Positions 8,809-18,083 of a DNA stretch of 64,000 nucleotides are shown piece after piece. This DNA comes from Candidatus Obscuribacterales bacterium (GTDB taxonomy: Bacteria > Cyanobacteriota > Vampirovibrionia > Obscuribacterales > Obscuribacteraceae): contig JARLHI010000054.1 in assembly GCA_031292355.1 (NCBI GenBank), positions 310,001 through 374,000 on the forward strand, given 5' to 3'. How positions within the stretch are numbered: position 1 is the stretch's first letter; every line of letters begins with the position of its first letter. The position numbers and the translations under genes are program-made. Below the pieces are notes generated by a model. That model was not told the DNA's origin and did no database searches. It was given only the letters and a program-made list of their open reading frames with translations.

Positions 8809-9618
8809 ATGCAGCCTCCTGAAGAATTTGACAGTTTCATTTCAGAAGACGCTTCCGCCCATCTGCCAGCTGGCTCGATCGAACCCTTTCAATCTATAGA
8901 TAACGCGCAAGGCGAAAAAATCCGCTTCCCGCGCTTTTTCAAGGCCATTCATACTCTTGACCGGCGACGCCAGAGTATGTCTCTGGACGCCGCCTATTAC
9001 TATTTGCGACACCTGGAGCTGAAGCTGCAGACCCCCGACCTCTACAAAGTCTGCAACAGCATCAAAACAATTGACGCCGTGCTTGCCGATAAACAGGGGC
9101 GTGGCGACATTATGCGCAATTTTACCGATACCGCCTGGCAAAAAGTCAAAGAACGGCTCTTCCAGATATTACTTACGAACTATTGCGGACGTTTTATTGT
9201 TTACTCAGTAACGGCCAAATCGCCCATCACACCCGGAATGGAGTGGGCTGAGAACGGTTTTATCGATTTTTATCCAGAAAAACAGACACGTCCCGATGAA
9301 TTCTATTCTCTACCGCTTAGCAGTCTCACTCAAGCGAATCGTGCAATCTTGAAAAAGGCGTTTTTGGAAGCGAAGTTAAGCGTCAAGCCAGAAGATTTTG
9401 CAGGCACTGAAGCCAACAACGAACGGAGCGCCGCTTCCAATCTGATGCGAATCTATGACATTTGCGAACAGGAAGCCGAGACCGGAAAGCTGAAGGCCAA
9501 TTCGGTGAAAAACGGTCTTGAAGCTGAACTGCGGCGATGCACAGATAGACAGCGACGCAAAGAAATTCGCCGACATCTGCTCAAATTGCAATCGGTTTGG
9601 GGTGGCGTCACGGTCTGA
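8809..9618 (+). CDS. Conserved-looking cytoplasmic protein of unknown function
   Basis: 269 residues, hydrophilic, no signal peptide or membrane segment. The middle is mixed (FRLFQILLTNYCGRF-like hydrophobic patches around 110-130), while the C-terminal third is strongly charged and helical, with many Arg/Glu pairs (LEAELRRCTDRQRRKEIRRHLLKL is the general texture). It has good codon use over the whole length and a clean ATG. Nothing resembling a known domain was recognised. It is a single gene preceded by a 276-base AT-rich intergenic stretch that probably holds its promoter. Confidence 0.65.
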   Translation: MQPPEEFDSFISEDASAHLPAGSIEPFQSIDNAQGEKIRFPRFFKAIHTLDRRRQSMSLDAAYYYLRHLELKLQTPDLYKVCNSIKTIDAVLADKQGRGDIMRNFTDTAWQKVKERLFQILLTNYCGRFIVYSVTAKSPITPGMEWAENGFIDFYPEKQTRPDEFYSLPLSSLTQANRAILKKAFLEAKLSVKPEDFAGTEANNERSAASNLMRIYDICEQEAETGKLKANSVKNGLEAELRRCTDRQRRKEIRRHLLKLQSVWGGVTV

Positions 9619-9699
9619 TGTTTTTGCTGCCACCATTTACGGTGCCATAAGTGCTATGCTGAACATAGCGAATGCTATATAAAAAATAAGAGGTGCACA

Positions 9700-9873
9700 A
9701 TGGTTATCTGTCCCATAGCCAGAGCCGTACACTGCACTGGATGCGTTCTGGTTAAATTCTGTCCTGCAAAGACTATTCTCGGTGACTTCGGCAAGACTGA
9801 CGAAGTCAAACCCACTAATGCTGAACGAAAAGCTGAAGAAAAGCCTGTAGAAAAAACCATAGAAAAGAACTGA
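9700..9873 (+). CDS. Cysteine-rich mini-protein of unknown function
   Basis: A 57-residue frame starting at ATG 9700 with an AAGAGG ribosome site about 6 bases upstream. The N-terminal half holds four cysteines at positions 4, 12, 15 and 21 (pattern C-x7-C-x2-C-x5-C), with HCTGC and FCPAK around them. The C-terminal half is a Lys/Glu-rich, probably disordered tail. The cysteine spacing would suit a small zinc or iron-sulfur site; this is inference. It is too short for standard ORF cut-offs but the ribosome site and composition argue that it is real. Confidence 0.6.
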   Translation: MVICPIARAVHCTGCVLVKFCPAKTILGDFGKTDEVKPTNAERKAEEKPVEKTIEKN

Positions 9874-9885
9874 AGAATAGTCAAT

Positions 9886-10428
9886 TCATAAATGTCCGGT
9901 CTTTTTATAGTCTTCAAATTTCTGTTTCATTTCAGGATGTGAGTCGATCATTTTCTGAATCATGTCCGGTGTAACACCTTTAGGTATCTGCGGCATTACT
10001 TGCGCGGCCGCACTTCCGCCGCCACCACCAGCACCACCACTTGATGAAATAGGACTCGAGTGCGTAGGCGACGGCGAACCGTGCACGTGATAATAGGTGT
10101 TCGAACTAATAGCGGCTTTGCTTTGCATTTGGTGATCGAGCGCCGAATTTAGCCGTTCGACACTCTTTTGAATTTGCTCGTCTGGCTCTTTGGCAACGAC
10201 GCTTTCTTCAATTGAACCCAAAGCGTCCTGATAAGGTTTGATGCCGACGCCGTCCTCTTTTAGTTTTTCGATTCGAGCCTTTAACTTCAAACGCTCAGTC
10301 ATATACGGACCTGGCGTCAATTCCTCTGCGGCACATACGCTCAATGCCCAAAAAGTTGATGTAAGCAGACCGATAATGGTCAAAGCCACAAGGTCCAGCC
10401 TCAAAGTTTTCCTGGTTGGTTGTGACAA
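9886..10428 (-). CDS. Secreted protein with Gly-rich linker, unknown function
   Basis: 180 residues. A signal peptide (hydrophobic 13-31, cleavage near SVCAAEE) is followed by a helical, charged region (about 40-105), a Ser/Gly-rich linker (GGAGGGGGS) and a C-terminal helical segment (TPDMIQKMIDSHPEMKQKFEDYKK). The layout suggests an exported periplasmic protein with two small helical modules. Its stop lies 12 bases from the end of the convergent cysteine-rich mini-protein gene. No family was recognised. Confidence 0.65.
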   Translation of the reverse strand: MSQPTRKTLRLDLVALTIIGLLTSTFWALSVCAAEELTPGPYMTERLKLKARIEKLKEDGVGIKPYQDALGSIEESVVAKEPDEQIQKSVERLNSALDHQMQSKAAISSNTYYHVHGSPSPTHSSPISSSGGAGGGGGSAAAQVMPQIPKGVTPDMIQKMIDSHPEMKQKFEDYKKTGHL

Positions 10429-10540
10429 ATTTCCAGCTCCTGAAATATGGCGACAATATTTCTTACCCAGATCATCAGATTTAATCTTCTATGAACCCTG
10501 GCGCCTATAATACGAATCTTAAAACGCTTATGGACTGACA

Positions 10541-11440
10541 ATGCTTTTTGACTTCACTCTGCCAAACAGAGTCTTTGGAAAATTCAGACGAAAAGGTCTG
10601 TCGCTTCAAATTCTCGCGCGGATGCTCATCAATGAAATTGATCAGAATGAAATTCTGATGCGCTCAGCTGCTGTCGCATTTTATGCCCTTTTAGCCTTCG
10701 TCCCATTCATTGCAGTAGTTCTTACTTTATCTGTCCAGATTTTACCCGGACTGGAGCTGCTTTCAAGCGGACCAAATGACATAGAACACCAAACCATAAA
10801 AGAGGTAGAAAGCTGGCTTTTAGCAGTCAGTCCTCAGGCTGCATATGACATTCTTGATGCTCAAATTTCACGACTGGAAGCAGCCCGAACTGGTACCTTG
10901 CTCTCATTAGGTTTGCTTGCTTCGCTGTGGGTAGCCTCATCTCTGTTCATGTCGTTAATGAGCGCTCTCAATCGTATTTATGGCGTGCCAGAGACCAGGG
11001 GATACTGGAAACGCCGTATTATTGCCGTCTTTATGACGATTTTCCAGTCAGTCCTTTTGCTCGGCGCGCTACTGACGATAGTTGCCTGGCCGCAAATCAT
11101 GAAGCTACTTGGGCTCGAAACATTTGCCGAACTGGCAATTACGATCATTCATACAGTCGGTGCTTTTTTGATTGTCCTTTTTAGTTTCGCCATGATCTAT
11201 CAAATTGAACCACGTCAAGGGCAAGTCAGAGCCTGGATAACGCCAGGCAGCGTCACCGGCTCGTTTGCATTTTTAGCTATCACTTTTTTGTTCAGGATTT
11301 ATGTGCAGAATTTTGGCTCATACGATAAGGTCTATGGCTCACTTGGTGGCATAGTGGTGCTAATTCTTTGGTTCTGGTTATGTGCTGTTGTCTTGCTCGG
11401 ATCTGCAGCAATTGACAAAATTATCGCTATGGATGAATGA
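10541..11440 (+). CDS. YihY/BrkB-family inner-membrane protein
   Basis: 299 residues with about six membrane helices. Family landmarks are visible: LRSAAVAFYALLAFVPFIAV-like first helix (AAVAFYALLAFVPF), NRIYGVPETRGYWKRR in the loop, and the C-terminal GSYDKVYGSLGGIVVLILWFW, the most conserved stretch of the family. YihY proteins were once called RNase BN, which was an error; their real role is unclear, with suggestions of envelope or transport function. Start ATG at 10541. Confidence 0.9.
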   Translation: MLFDFTLPNRVFGKFRRKGLSLQILARMLINEIDQNEILMRSAAVAFYALLAFVPFIAVVLTLSVQILPGLELLSSGPNDIEHQTIKEVESWLLAVSPQAAYDILDAQISRLEAARTGTLLSLGLLASLWVASSLFMSLMSALNRIYGVPETRGYWKRRIIAVFMTIFQSVLLLGALLTIVAWPQIMKLLGLETFAELAITIIHTVGAFLIVLFSFAMIYQIEPRQGQVRAWITPGSVTGSFAFLAITFLFRIYVQNFGSYDKVYGSLGGIVVLILWFWLCAVVLLGSAAIDKIIAMDE

Positions 11441-11591
11441 ATAGTTTTCAGCTCAACCATGATGCTCACTGCTCTACAACTGCTATCAAAAAGCGAAAAA
11501 TGATTAGTTTGGGCAGAACGTGGCAGATCAATAAATAGTGGGATTCATATTTTGAAATCTCTAGACTTTCAGATCGGAGCGTTTTATTAAA

Positions 11592-12173
11592 ATGGTTGGT
11601 GCGCGCTCTGTCATCAAATTATTTGCATCTCTTCTTGTGATAGCGACGAGCATGTTTGCCTCAGCCGAAGCACGCCGAGCTTACCAGACCATTGAAGATC
11701 AAGACGTCGCGCCAATCACTGCCGCCGCCGAAACCCGGGTCGACGTCGTCGTTCAGACTAAGCGCCAGGCGCAAACGAAACAAGACAAGCTGGTGCACCC
11801 AGCACTTATGAAAATTGTTCCTGAAAAAAAAGAACAGGCGATACAACCAGAGCAAATATTGTCATCTCCGCTAGATTGCATGATTCAATTCGAAAAGGAA
11901 AATCCTGCTGGGCTGAAAAACCAAACTGTGTCCGCCAGTGAGCAGGCTACAGCAGAGGTGGTAACCCCATCGAAAGTACAAGACAAAACATTGAGCGTTA
12001 CTGCTCGCTCGAGCAATCAATCTTCTGGTTTACCTATTGATATTGCCATTACGGCAATTGCAATCGGTGTCTGTTGTTATGCGTTTTCCAGAAAGTTTTT
12101 ATTCCGCGAGCGAAAAACGACAATTAGCAAGGGGCGCGAAGCCCCTAATCATGAGCTAAATCTGAAAGCATAG
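11592..12173 (+). CDS. Exported protein with C-terminal membrane anchor, unknown function
   Basis: 193 residues. An N-terminal signal peptide (SVIKLFASLLVIATSMFASAEA) and a C-terminal membrane helix (about 150-167, LPIDIAITAIAIGVCCYAF) followed by a basic cytoplasmic tail give a type I membrane topology. The region between is polar, Gln/Lys/Val-rich and probably extended. Near the 3' end the coding sequence contains a GC-rich hairpin (12129-12144). No family was recognised. A hairpin follows the stop. Confidence 0.55.
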   Translation: MVGARSVIKLFASLLVIATSMFASAEARRAYQTIEDQDVAPITAAAETRVDVVVQTKRQAQTKQDKLVHPALMKIVPEKKEQAIQPEQILSSPLDCMIQFEKENPAGLKNQTVSASEQATAEVVTPSKVQDKTLSVTARSSNQSSGLPIDIAITAIAIGVCCYAFSRKFLFRERKTTISKGREAPNHELNLKA

Positions 12174-12193
12174 TCAAAGATAAAAGCACAAAA

Positions 12194-12220
12194 AAGCAGG
12201 CGATTGAATGCCTGCTTCTT
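12194..12220 (+). terminator. Possible terminator after the exported-protein gene
   Basis: AAGCAGGC and GCCTGCTT (12194-12201 with 12210-12217) form a perfect 8-base stem with an 8-base loop, 20 bases after the stop at 12173. The T tract after it is weak (CTTGCG), so termination may be partial or depend on other factors. Confidence 0.45.
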
Positions 12221-12460
12221 GCGAAAATATATCATGCAAATAGATTTCAGAGATATTGTAGTGTAGATTTTCGGTTTCGTATCGCATTCGCTTCCATCAG
12301 AATTTCGAGCGGGAACGCCCCAACGTCGCTAATTGCCTGTCAGTTAATCGGCAACTTGCTTCGAGTTTACCCGCAAATAACAATCACCACAAATTTCTAC
12401 AACATCTCAGCTGTGCATGGTATTTTGCTCTTCTATCGTAGTTCGCTTTTGGAGATTATC

Positions 12461-12670
12461 GTGAACAAAGTATTAATCAGCCTTTCCGTATTGGTAGCTT
12501 GCATGTCAGTATCTAGCGCTTTTGCCGCTGACACAAAAGTTGAAGAAAAAACCACAACTGAAAAGACCCCAGCACACATGAAGCACGTCAAAAAAGAAAA
12601 AGTCACCAAGACTGACGCTGCTGGCGACGTAAAAACAGAAGAAAAGAAGACCAAAACTGAAACCAAGTAA
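12461..12670 (+). CDS. Small secreted Lys/Thr/Glu-rich protein
   Basis: 69 residues from GTG 12461, which has a GGAG ribosome site 6 bases upstream; the frame extends further upstream but without a ribosome site, and this start places a perfect signal peptide (NKVLISLSVLVACMSVSSAFAA) at the N terminus. The mature part of about 45 residues is almost entirely Lys, Thr and Glu, so highly charged and unstructured. It is followed by a strong intrinsic terminator and so is a single-gene transcript. Function unknown. Confidence 0.7.
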   Translation: MNKVLISLSVLVACMSVSSAFAADTKVEEKTTTEKTPAHMKHVKKEKVTKTDAAGDVKTEEKKTKTETK

Positions 12671-12693
12671 ATAGTTTCTGTTTACACAAGGAA

Positions 12694-12725
12694 GAATCTG
12701 TTCAACCGAACAGGTTCTTTTTTTT
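12694..12725 (+). terminator. Strong intrinsic terminator
   Basis: A 10-base stem (12694-12703 with 12708-12717, one G-T pair) with an AACC loop, followed by eight T's. It ends the small secreted protein gene 23 bases upstream and also argues against an early start for the hemerythrin-like gene. Confidence 0.88.
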
Positions 12726-12853
12726 GTGTGAAAATTTCCAGTTCTACCTCCATTTTGCTTACTGAGCCTGGAACTAAGCATCAGCGAGCGAGTCACTGGG
12801 TTGCGAAAGGCGATGAAGCCGAGCACTTATTGCACAATGGAGATGACATAAAT

Positions 12854-13399
12854 ATGACTGCAGCTATAACAAAAGAACCAATCACACGACCATCGATAGA
12901 CAGCAATATTTTGCAGCTGCTGCACAAAGACCATCAAAAGGTAGCAGAGCTATTTTTTCAATACACTAATTTAGAAAGCGACAAAGACAAGCAAGAATGC
13001 GTGGCTGAAATAATCAAAGAACTCACTATCCATGCGCAGGTCGAAGAAGAAATTGTTTATCCCGCCGTCCGCGATGATGTCGAAGATTCGGAAGACATGA
13101 TGGACGAAGCCGACACTGAGCACCACATGGTCAAACTCTTGATGGCAGAACTTGCAGAAATGAAACCATCAGACGATCACTTCGATTCGAAAGTCACCGT
13201 ATTATGTGAGCTGGTGAAACATCATGTTCAAGAAGAAGAAAAAGAAATGTTCGAAGAAATTCGAGACAGTAACGCGGACCTCAAAGAATTAGCCGTCGAG
13301 GTTCTGGCTCGTAAAGCGGAATTGATGGAGGCTCTCCCTACAGCGAGAAAGGCTCCAATTAAAACAAGCAGCCGGGGACGCGGCCGTAAATCAAAATAA
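12854..13399 (+). CDS. Hemerythrin HHE-domain protein
   Basis: 181 residues from ATG 12854 (a GGAG lies 11 bases upstream). The frame is open back to 12728, but that start sits against the T tract of the preceding terminator. The iron-ligand pattern of hemerythrin-like four-helix bundles is present: LLHKDHQKV in helix 1, HAQVEEEIVYPAV in helix 2, EHHMVKLL in helix 3 and HHVQEEEKEMF in helix 4. Such proteins bind a di-iron centre and handle oxygen, nitric oxide or peroxide. The C terminus is basic (SSRGRGRKSK), which might contact nucleic acid. An intrinsic terminator follows. Confidence 0.87.
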   Translation: MTAAITKEPITRPSIDSNILQLLHKDHQKVAELFFQYTNLESDKDKQECVAEIIKELTIHAQVEEEIVYPAVRDDVEDSEDMMDEADTEHHMVKLLMAELAEMKPSDDHFDSKVTVLCELVKHHVQEEEKEMFEEIRDSNADLKELAVEVLARKAELMEALPTARKAPIKTSSRGRGRKSK

Positions 13400-13431
13400 A
13401 TGGCAATTGGCTGACTGCGCATTTTGACTAA

Positions 13432-13460
13432 AGCTCTTTGCTTAGGCAAAGGGCTTTTTT
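13432..13460 (+). terminator. Strong intrinsic terminator
   Basis: Stem of 10 pairs (13432-13441 with 13446-13455, one T-G pair), TTAG loop, then a T run to 13460. It closes the hemerythrin-like gene. Confidence 0.88.
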
Positions 13461-13581
13461 CTCAAAATTGTGGGAACCACTTTAGTCGCATTCCGTCTGC
13501 GAGCGAGGACATAATGTACAGTTCGAACGCTTGAACACCGTTTAGCAGGTGTTTAGCTTCACGTTGGATAGAGGAAATCAC

Positions 13582-15720
13582 ATGGAAACAATCGCGGTCG
13601 AAGACATGGTTCTTACTGCCGGAAAACCGGCTCCACTAGGGGCTACATGGGACGGAGTGGGGACAAATTTTGCGTTATTTTCAGAGCATGCCACAAAGGT
13701 GGAACTGTGTTTATTCGACTCGCCTGATGCCACCCAGGAGAGCAGAAAAATAGAGCTAACGAATAATACAGCCTTCGTCTGGCATGGTTATTTGACAGGA
13801 ATCGAACCAGGTCAAGTGTATGGCTATCGCGTTCACGGACCGTACGAGCCAGAAAACGGACACAGATTCAACCCGAACAAAGTGCTATTGGACCCGTACG
13901 CAAAATCAGTTGTACGCGCCGTAACTTGGGATAACAGTCTTTTCGGTTACACAATCGGCGATGAGAAAGAAGACCTTTCTTTCGACGAGCGCGATTCCGC
14001 CGCTTATGCGCCTCTGGGAGCCGTTATTGACCCATCGTTTGAATGGGGCGATGACAAATTACTGGAAACTCCTTGGAACAAAACCATCATTTACGAAGCG
14101 CATGTCAAAGGTTTCACAAAATTGAATCCGCATGTACCCGAGCATTTGCGCGGCACATATGCAGGTATTGCTAGCCCGGCCGTTATTTCTCACCTTTCAA
14201 AACTGGGCGTAACAGCAATTGAGTTGATGCCCATTCATCATCGTGTCAATGAGCGCTCATATATTGACAGAGGATTGAATGATTACTGGGGCTATAACAC
14301 CTTGGGATTTTTCGCTCCAGATAGTCGTTTTTCATCAAAGCCAAATTCTATTGATCATGTTCGAGAATTCAAAACGATGGTCAAAGCTTTGCATGCAGCA
14401 GGTATCGAAGTGATTCTTGACGTTGTATACAATCATACGATTGAAGGCAATCACATGGGGCCAACCTTCTGTTTCAGAGGCATCGACAACTTATCTTATT
14501 ATCGCACCATGGCCGATAACCGACGTTATTACATGGATTACACAGGCTGCGGCAATTCACTGAATATGGTGCACCCTACAGTAATTCAGACAATTATGGA
14601 TAGTCTGCGCTACTGGATCACAGAAATGCACGTCGATGGATTCAGATTCGATCTGGCAAGTACACTGGCCAGAGAACTCTACGATGTAGACCATCTCTCC
14701 GCGTTCTTTGATGTTATTCACCAGGATCCAGTTATCTCCCAGGTGAAATTGATTGCCGAACCATGGGATCTCGGAGAAGGCGGTTATCAGGTTGGCAATT
14801 TTCCCATTCTCTGGACTGAATGGAATGGCAAATATCGCGACAAAATGCGTGAGTTCGTCAAAGGCGACTCGGGATTGCTCGGCGAATTTGGTATGCGCTT
14901 AACCGGCAGCAGCGACTTGTATGAACACAGCGGCAGACGCCCCTTTGCCAGCATCAATTTCATCACCTGCCACGACGGATTCACCCTCGAAGATCTTGTT
15001 TCGTACAACGATAAACACAACGAAGCTAATAAAGAAGACAATCGCGATGGCGAGTCACACAACAACAGCTGGAATTGTGGTGCTGAAGGCGAAACGGATG
15101 ATCCCAAAATCAAAGCCTTGCGGTATCAACAAAAACGAAACTTCATGGCCCTCTTGATGTTCTCCATCGGCGTACCAATGATAAGCGGCGGAGATGAGCT
15201 AGGTCGCACTCAAGGCGGCAACAACAACAGCTACTGCCAAGATAATGAGATCTCGTGGTATCAATGGGACTTAGATGATGAGGACAAGAAGTTTCTCGCA
15301 TTTGTCGAGAAAGTAATTGCTATCAGAAAAAGTCAACTAGTGATCGAACGTAAGGATTTCTTCAAGGGTGAAATCGAAGAAGACGGCAAACCCGTTAAAG
15401 ACGTCGCCTGGTTCGGCGCTAATGGAAAACCTATGTCTGATAGCGACTGGAACGACGGGAATAATAAGTGCCTCGGGGTACTCTTCGATGGTCGCATTCT
15501 TACCGAAGTGGATCAGGACACCTCTGTCATTGAGCAGGGAAAAAGCTTGTTCTTAATCGCTAATGCTTCTCACACTGATGTGCCATTCAAATTGCCTAAT
15601 TACAAATATCTAGAAAACTGGACGGTGATCTTAGATACAGCGCAACCAGAACGCAGCGAAGAAACTTGGAATGGCGGCGTTGTCCCAGCAAGAAGTGTGA
15701 TGCTTTTAGAAAGACGATAA
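13582..15720 (+). CDS. glgX: Glycogen debranching enzyme GlgX (isoamylase type)
   Basis: 712 residues from ATG 13582, which has a GAGG site 7 bases upstream; a GTG at 13549 in the same frame lacks one. An N-terminal carbohydrate-binding domain (PLGATWDGVGTNFALFSEHA) precedes the GH13 barrel. Catalytic signatures are all present: DVVYNHT, FRFDLAS (nucleophile Asp), IAEPWD (acid Glu) and the TCHDGFTLEDLV block with the transition-state Asp. It hydrolyses alpha-1,6 branches of phosphorylase-trimmed glycogen. No other glg genes are adjacent, so it stands alone here. Function is firm. Confidence 0.94.
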   Translation: METIAVEDMVLTAGKPAPLGATWDGVGTNFALFSEHATKVELCLFDSPDATQESRKIELTNNTAFVWHGYLTGIEPGQVYGYRVHGPYEPENGHRFNPNKVLLDPYAKSVVRAVTWDNSLFGYTIGDEKEDLSFDERDSAAYAPLGAVIDPSFEWGDDKLLETPWNKTIIYEAHVKGFTKLNPHVPEHLRGTYAGIASPAVISHLSKLGVTAIELMPIHHRVNERSYIDRGLNDYWGYNTLGFFAPDSRFSSKPNSIDHVREFKTMVKALHAAGIEVILDVVYNHTIEGNHMGPTFCFRGIDNLSYYRTMADNRRYYMDYTGCGNSLNMVHPTVIQTIMDSLRYWITEMHVDGFRFDLASTLARELYDVDHLSAFFDVIHQDPVISQVKLIAEPWDLGEGGYQVGNFPILWTEWNGKYRDKMREFVKGDSGLLGEFGMRLTGSSDLYEHSGRRPFASINFITCHDGFTLEDLVSYNDKHNEANKEDNRDGESHNNSWNCGAEGETDDPKIKALRYQQKRNFMALLMFSIGVPMISGGDELGRTQGGNNNSYCQDNEISWYQWDLDDEDKKFLAFVEKVIAIRKSQLVIERKDFFKGEIEEDGKPVKDVAWFGANGKPMSDSDWNDGNNKCLGVLFDGRILTEVDQDTSVIEQGKSLFLIANASHTDVPFKLPNYKYLENWTVILDTAQPERSEETWNGGVVPARSVMLLERR

Positions 15721-16244
15721 ATGGTTGACAGCAATCGCTTGGTCCAGCTTAGAGTAGAATTATTGAACTGAGCTGGACCCGCCTTTGGCTGAATTCGAAC
15801 TGCAGATGAAATACTCAACCCGCCCGAAGTGTTATCCCTCGATTGCTGGATGTTCAGGTCGAAAACATCGAGCTATATTGATTCCATAAGGCAAATGCGC
15901 CAGTGAAACAAAGTCCAACCGCATAATTGATTTAAACTTTATAGCTGAATCAGAAGTGCAAAAAACTATAAAAAATCGGAGCACCGACAGGTGCTCTTTT
16001 TTTGCCAATATTCGGTTAGTTTCTCCTTTTCTTGAACTGCAGAATGTCCTCGGTAGCTCCGCGCCCGATCACATTGATACTTTATTGAGGTTTAAAGCTT
16101 CAAACTTGATGCGTTCTTGAACTAGTCTTGGCTATGCTCAGCTAGCGGTTTTATTCACATATTCAAAGCACTGCATTTTTCAGTTGACTAGCCTGGCTGG
16201 TCAGCTTCTTTGTTACTAGCCCTTTTTAAGATCGGAAGTCAAAC
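15721..16244. other. 524-base intergenic region with a terminator
   Basis: No open frame with coding texture was seen. A clear intrinsic terminator lies at 15979-16003, about 260 bases after the glgX stop. It may end a long glgX 3' untranslated region or a separate small RNA transcribed from about 15750-15960. The last 240 bases probably hold the promoter of the outer-membrane protein gene, but no convincing -35/-10 pair was identified. Confidence 0.5.
15979..16003 (+). terminator. Intrinsic terminator
   Basis: GAGCACC, loop GACA, GGTGCTC (7 pairs), followed by seven T's. Confidence 0.85.
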
Positions 16245-18083
16245 ATGAGAACTCTAGGGGCAAAGCTCCTTCTTTGGTCAGTAGCCGTGACCGCCATTTC
16301 CACGCAGCCTGCCAAAAGTGAGAACGTCACTGCCGCGCCCAGCGAAAGTGATGAACTCAATCATGTTTTGATTTCATTGCATGGCTATCAAAAGGCTGCA
16401 ACTCAAAACGCACTCTCAACCAATCTAATTAATCCAATTCTTTCTAAACCTCTGCCAACACACATCTCAAATCAGGTCACAACAAATGATGACAGTCGAT
16501 TGTTGCTAGCCGGAGGAAGTGATCCTAGTGACACCGGCGGCGGTAGAGTTAATAATCCGCCGACAGAACATCAAATACCAGTTGAACTCGGAGCTCCACC
16601 AGTTGCAGTACCACCTGATTTAAATTTGAGAGACCCTCTAACCAACGCGCCAGAAAAGGTAGTGGATCCAAACAATATTCCTGCTGCTAAAGGACCGCCA
16701 CCGGCAGCGACACCATTTGCGCCTGAAGGTGAGTTGCGTCGAGCTCTGCCAGCGCCATTAGACCCAGTTTTTCCGAGCACAGAATTTGTCGGTCAGCCAG
16801 TGATTGGTGTACCAGATACAGGTCGCACCTATGCACTAGAAGAAGCTATTTACAAGAAGTGTCCGGCTTTAAAGAAAGCGCGAATTCAAATATATGGATG
16901 GGCGAATCCAGGTTGGGGCTACAACACATCTCACCATTCCGCCATTCCTCTCTCCTATGCAATTGTGCCCCGACATTTAGAAATGGAGCAAACTGTTCTG
17001 CGTATAGAACGCACTCTCGACACAGTGCAGACTGAGCACATAGACTGGGGTTTTCGGGTAAGCAACGTTTACGGTACTGACTATCGCTATACGACTGCTC
17101 AAAGCTGGTATCCGGCCAGCAATGAGCTGCTTAAATCAAATAGTTTGTACGGTTATGACCCTGTTGAGTGCTACGGCCAACTCTATTTCCCCAAAATTTT
17201 AAAAGGCATGGTGTTGAGAGTTGGTCGATATATTTCTCCACCAGACATCGAAGCGCAGCTAGCTCCAGACAATTATCTCTGGACCCACTCGGTGATGTTC
17301 ACTTACGACGCATATACACACACTGGCGCGCAGGCGAGTTTCAAATTATCCGACCGTCTTATGTATCAAATTGGTCTTCATGCCGGCAGCGATATGGCCG
17401 CCTGGGCTCCCACAGCCATTCCCACATTAGAAAGCTTCCTCCGTTATACTACAAAGAACAATAAAGATTCGTTTTATGGTGGCGTCGACGGTATCAACAA
17501 TGGTCGTTTCCGCGGGGCGCGAGAAGTTTTAGCTACAGAAAATATAGCTAAGGCCATGAGCGCTATATCGGGCACCACTATTGCACCTGGGCAACCACTT
17601 GCGCACGACAATATACAACAATTCAACCTTACCTGGGGACACAAATTCAACGACCGTCTGCATACGATGACCGAAGGGTATCTACTTTATTCCATCGACG
17701 CACTGCAAGGAGGAACAGTCAATTACGGCGCTCCTCGCTCGTACAATGCATCCACTGGACCTGGCGCCTATCTTCATGGAACGTCTTATGCGGCTGGTTT
17801 CGTCAACTACACCGCGCTCAAGCTTACGCCCAAAACCTATCTTTGCATTCGTCCTATTGATTATTTGCTCGACCCGCGAGGGTGGCGAACGGGCTTCGCA
17901 ACAACATATGGTAGTTGGACAATTGGACTGATTCACCGTTTCAATGACTATCTGACGATTCGTCCAGAAATAAGATACGAAAGCGCCTTAACCAGCGTCA
18001 ATGGTGTGAAAGTAACGCCTTACGATAATGGAACGAAGCGCAGCCAATTTACCATTGGCATGGACTTGATTCAGCGATTTTAA
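16245..18083 (+). CDS. Outer-membrane beta-barrel protein, porin-like (BBP2/OmpL-type)
   Basis: 612 residues. A signal peptide (to about residue 25) is followed by a 150-residue Pro-rich, probably disordered linker and then a beta-barrel domain from about residue 205. That domain is full of alternating aromatic strands (IQIYGWANPGWGYN, MVLRVGRYISPP, QIGLHAGSDMAAW, LTIRPEIRYE). The chain ends in Phe (LIQRF), the recognition residue for barrel assembly. The pattern matches the putative porin-2/OmpL-like family, which forms diffusion channels. It confirms an outer membrane. Its stop codon overlaps that of the convergent response regulator. Confidence 0.8.
   Translation: MRTLGAKLLLWSVAVTAISTQPAKSENVTAAPSESDELNHVLISLHGYQKAATQNALSTNLINPILSKPLPTHISNQVTTNDDSRLLLAGGSDPSDTGGGRVNNPPTEHQIPVELGAPPVAVPPDLNLRDPLTNAPEKVVDPNNIPAAKGPPPAATPFAPEGELRRALPAPLDPVFPSTEFVGQPVIGVPDTGRTYALEEAIYKKCPALKKARIQIYGWANPGWGYNTSHHSAIPLSYAIVPRHLEMEQTVLRIERTLDTVQTEHIDWGFRVSNVYGTDYRYTTAQSWYPASNELLKSNSLYGYDPVECYGQLYFPKILKGMVLRVGRYISPPDIEAQLAPDNYLWTHSVMFTYDAYTHTGAQASFKLSDRLMYQIGLHAGSDMAAWAPTAIPTLESFLRYTTKNNKDSFYGGVDGINNGRFRGAREVLATENIAKAMSAISGTTIAPGQPLAHDNIQQFNLTWGHKFNDRLHTMTEGYLLYSIDALQGGTVNYGAPRSYNASTGPGAYLHGTSYAAGFVNYTALKLTPKTYLCIRPIDYLLDPRGWRTGFATTYGSWTIGLIHRFNDYLTIRPEIRYESALTSVNGVKVTPYDNGTKRSQFTIGMDLIQRF

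Noticed and set aside
12129..12144. GC-rich hairpin near the end of the exported-protein gene
   Set aside because: Lies within the coding region and lacks a T run; probably coincidental.
12728..12853. Upstream extension of the hemerythrin-like gene
   Set aside because: It would begin against the T tract of a strong terminator, has no ribosome site and adds residues unlike the family.
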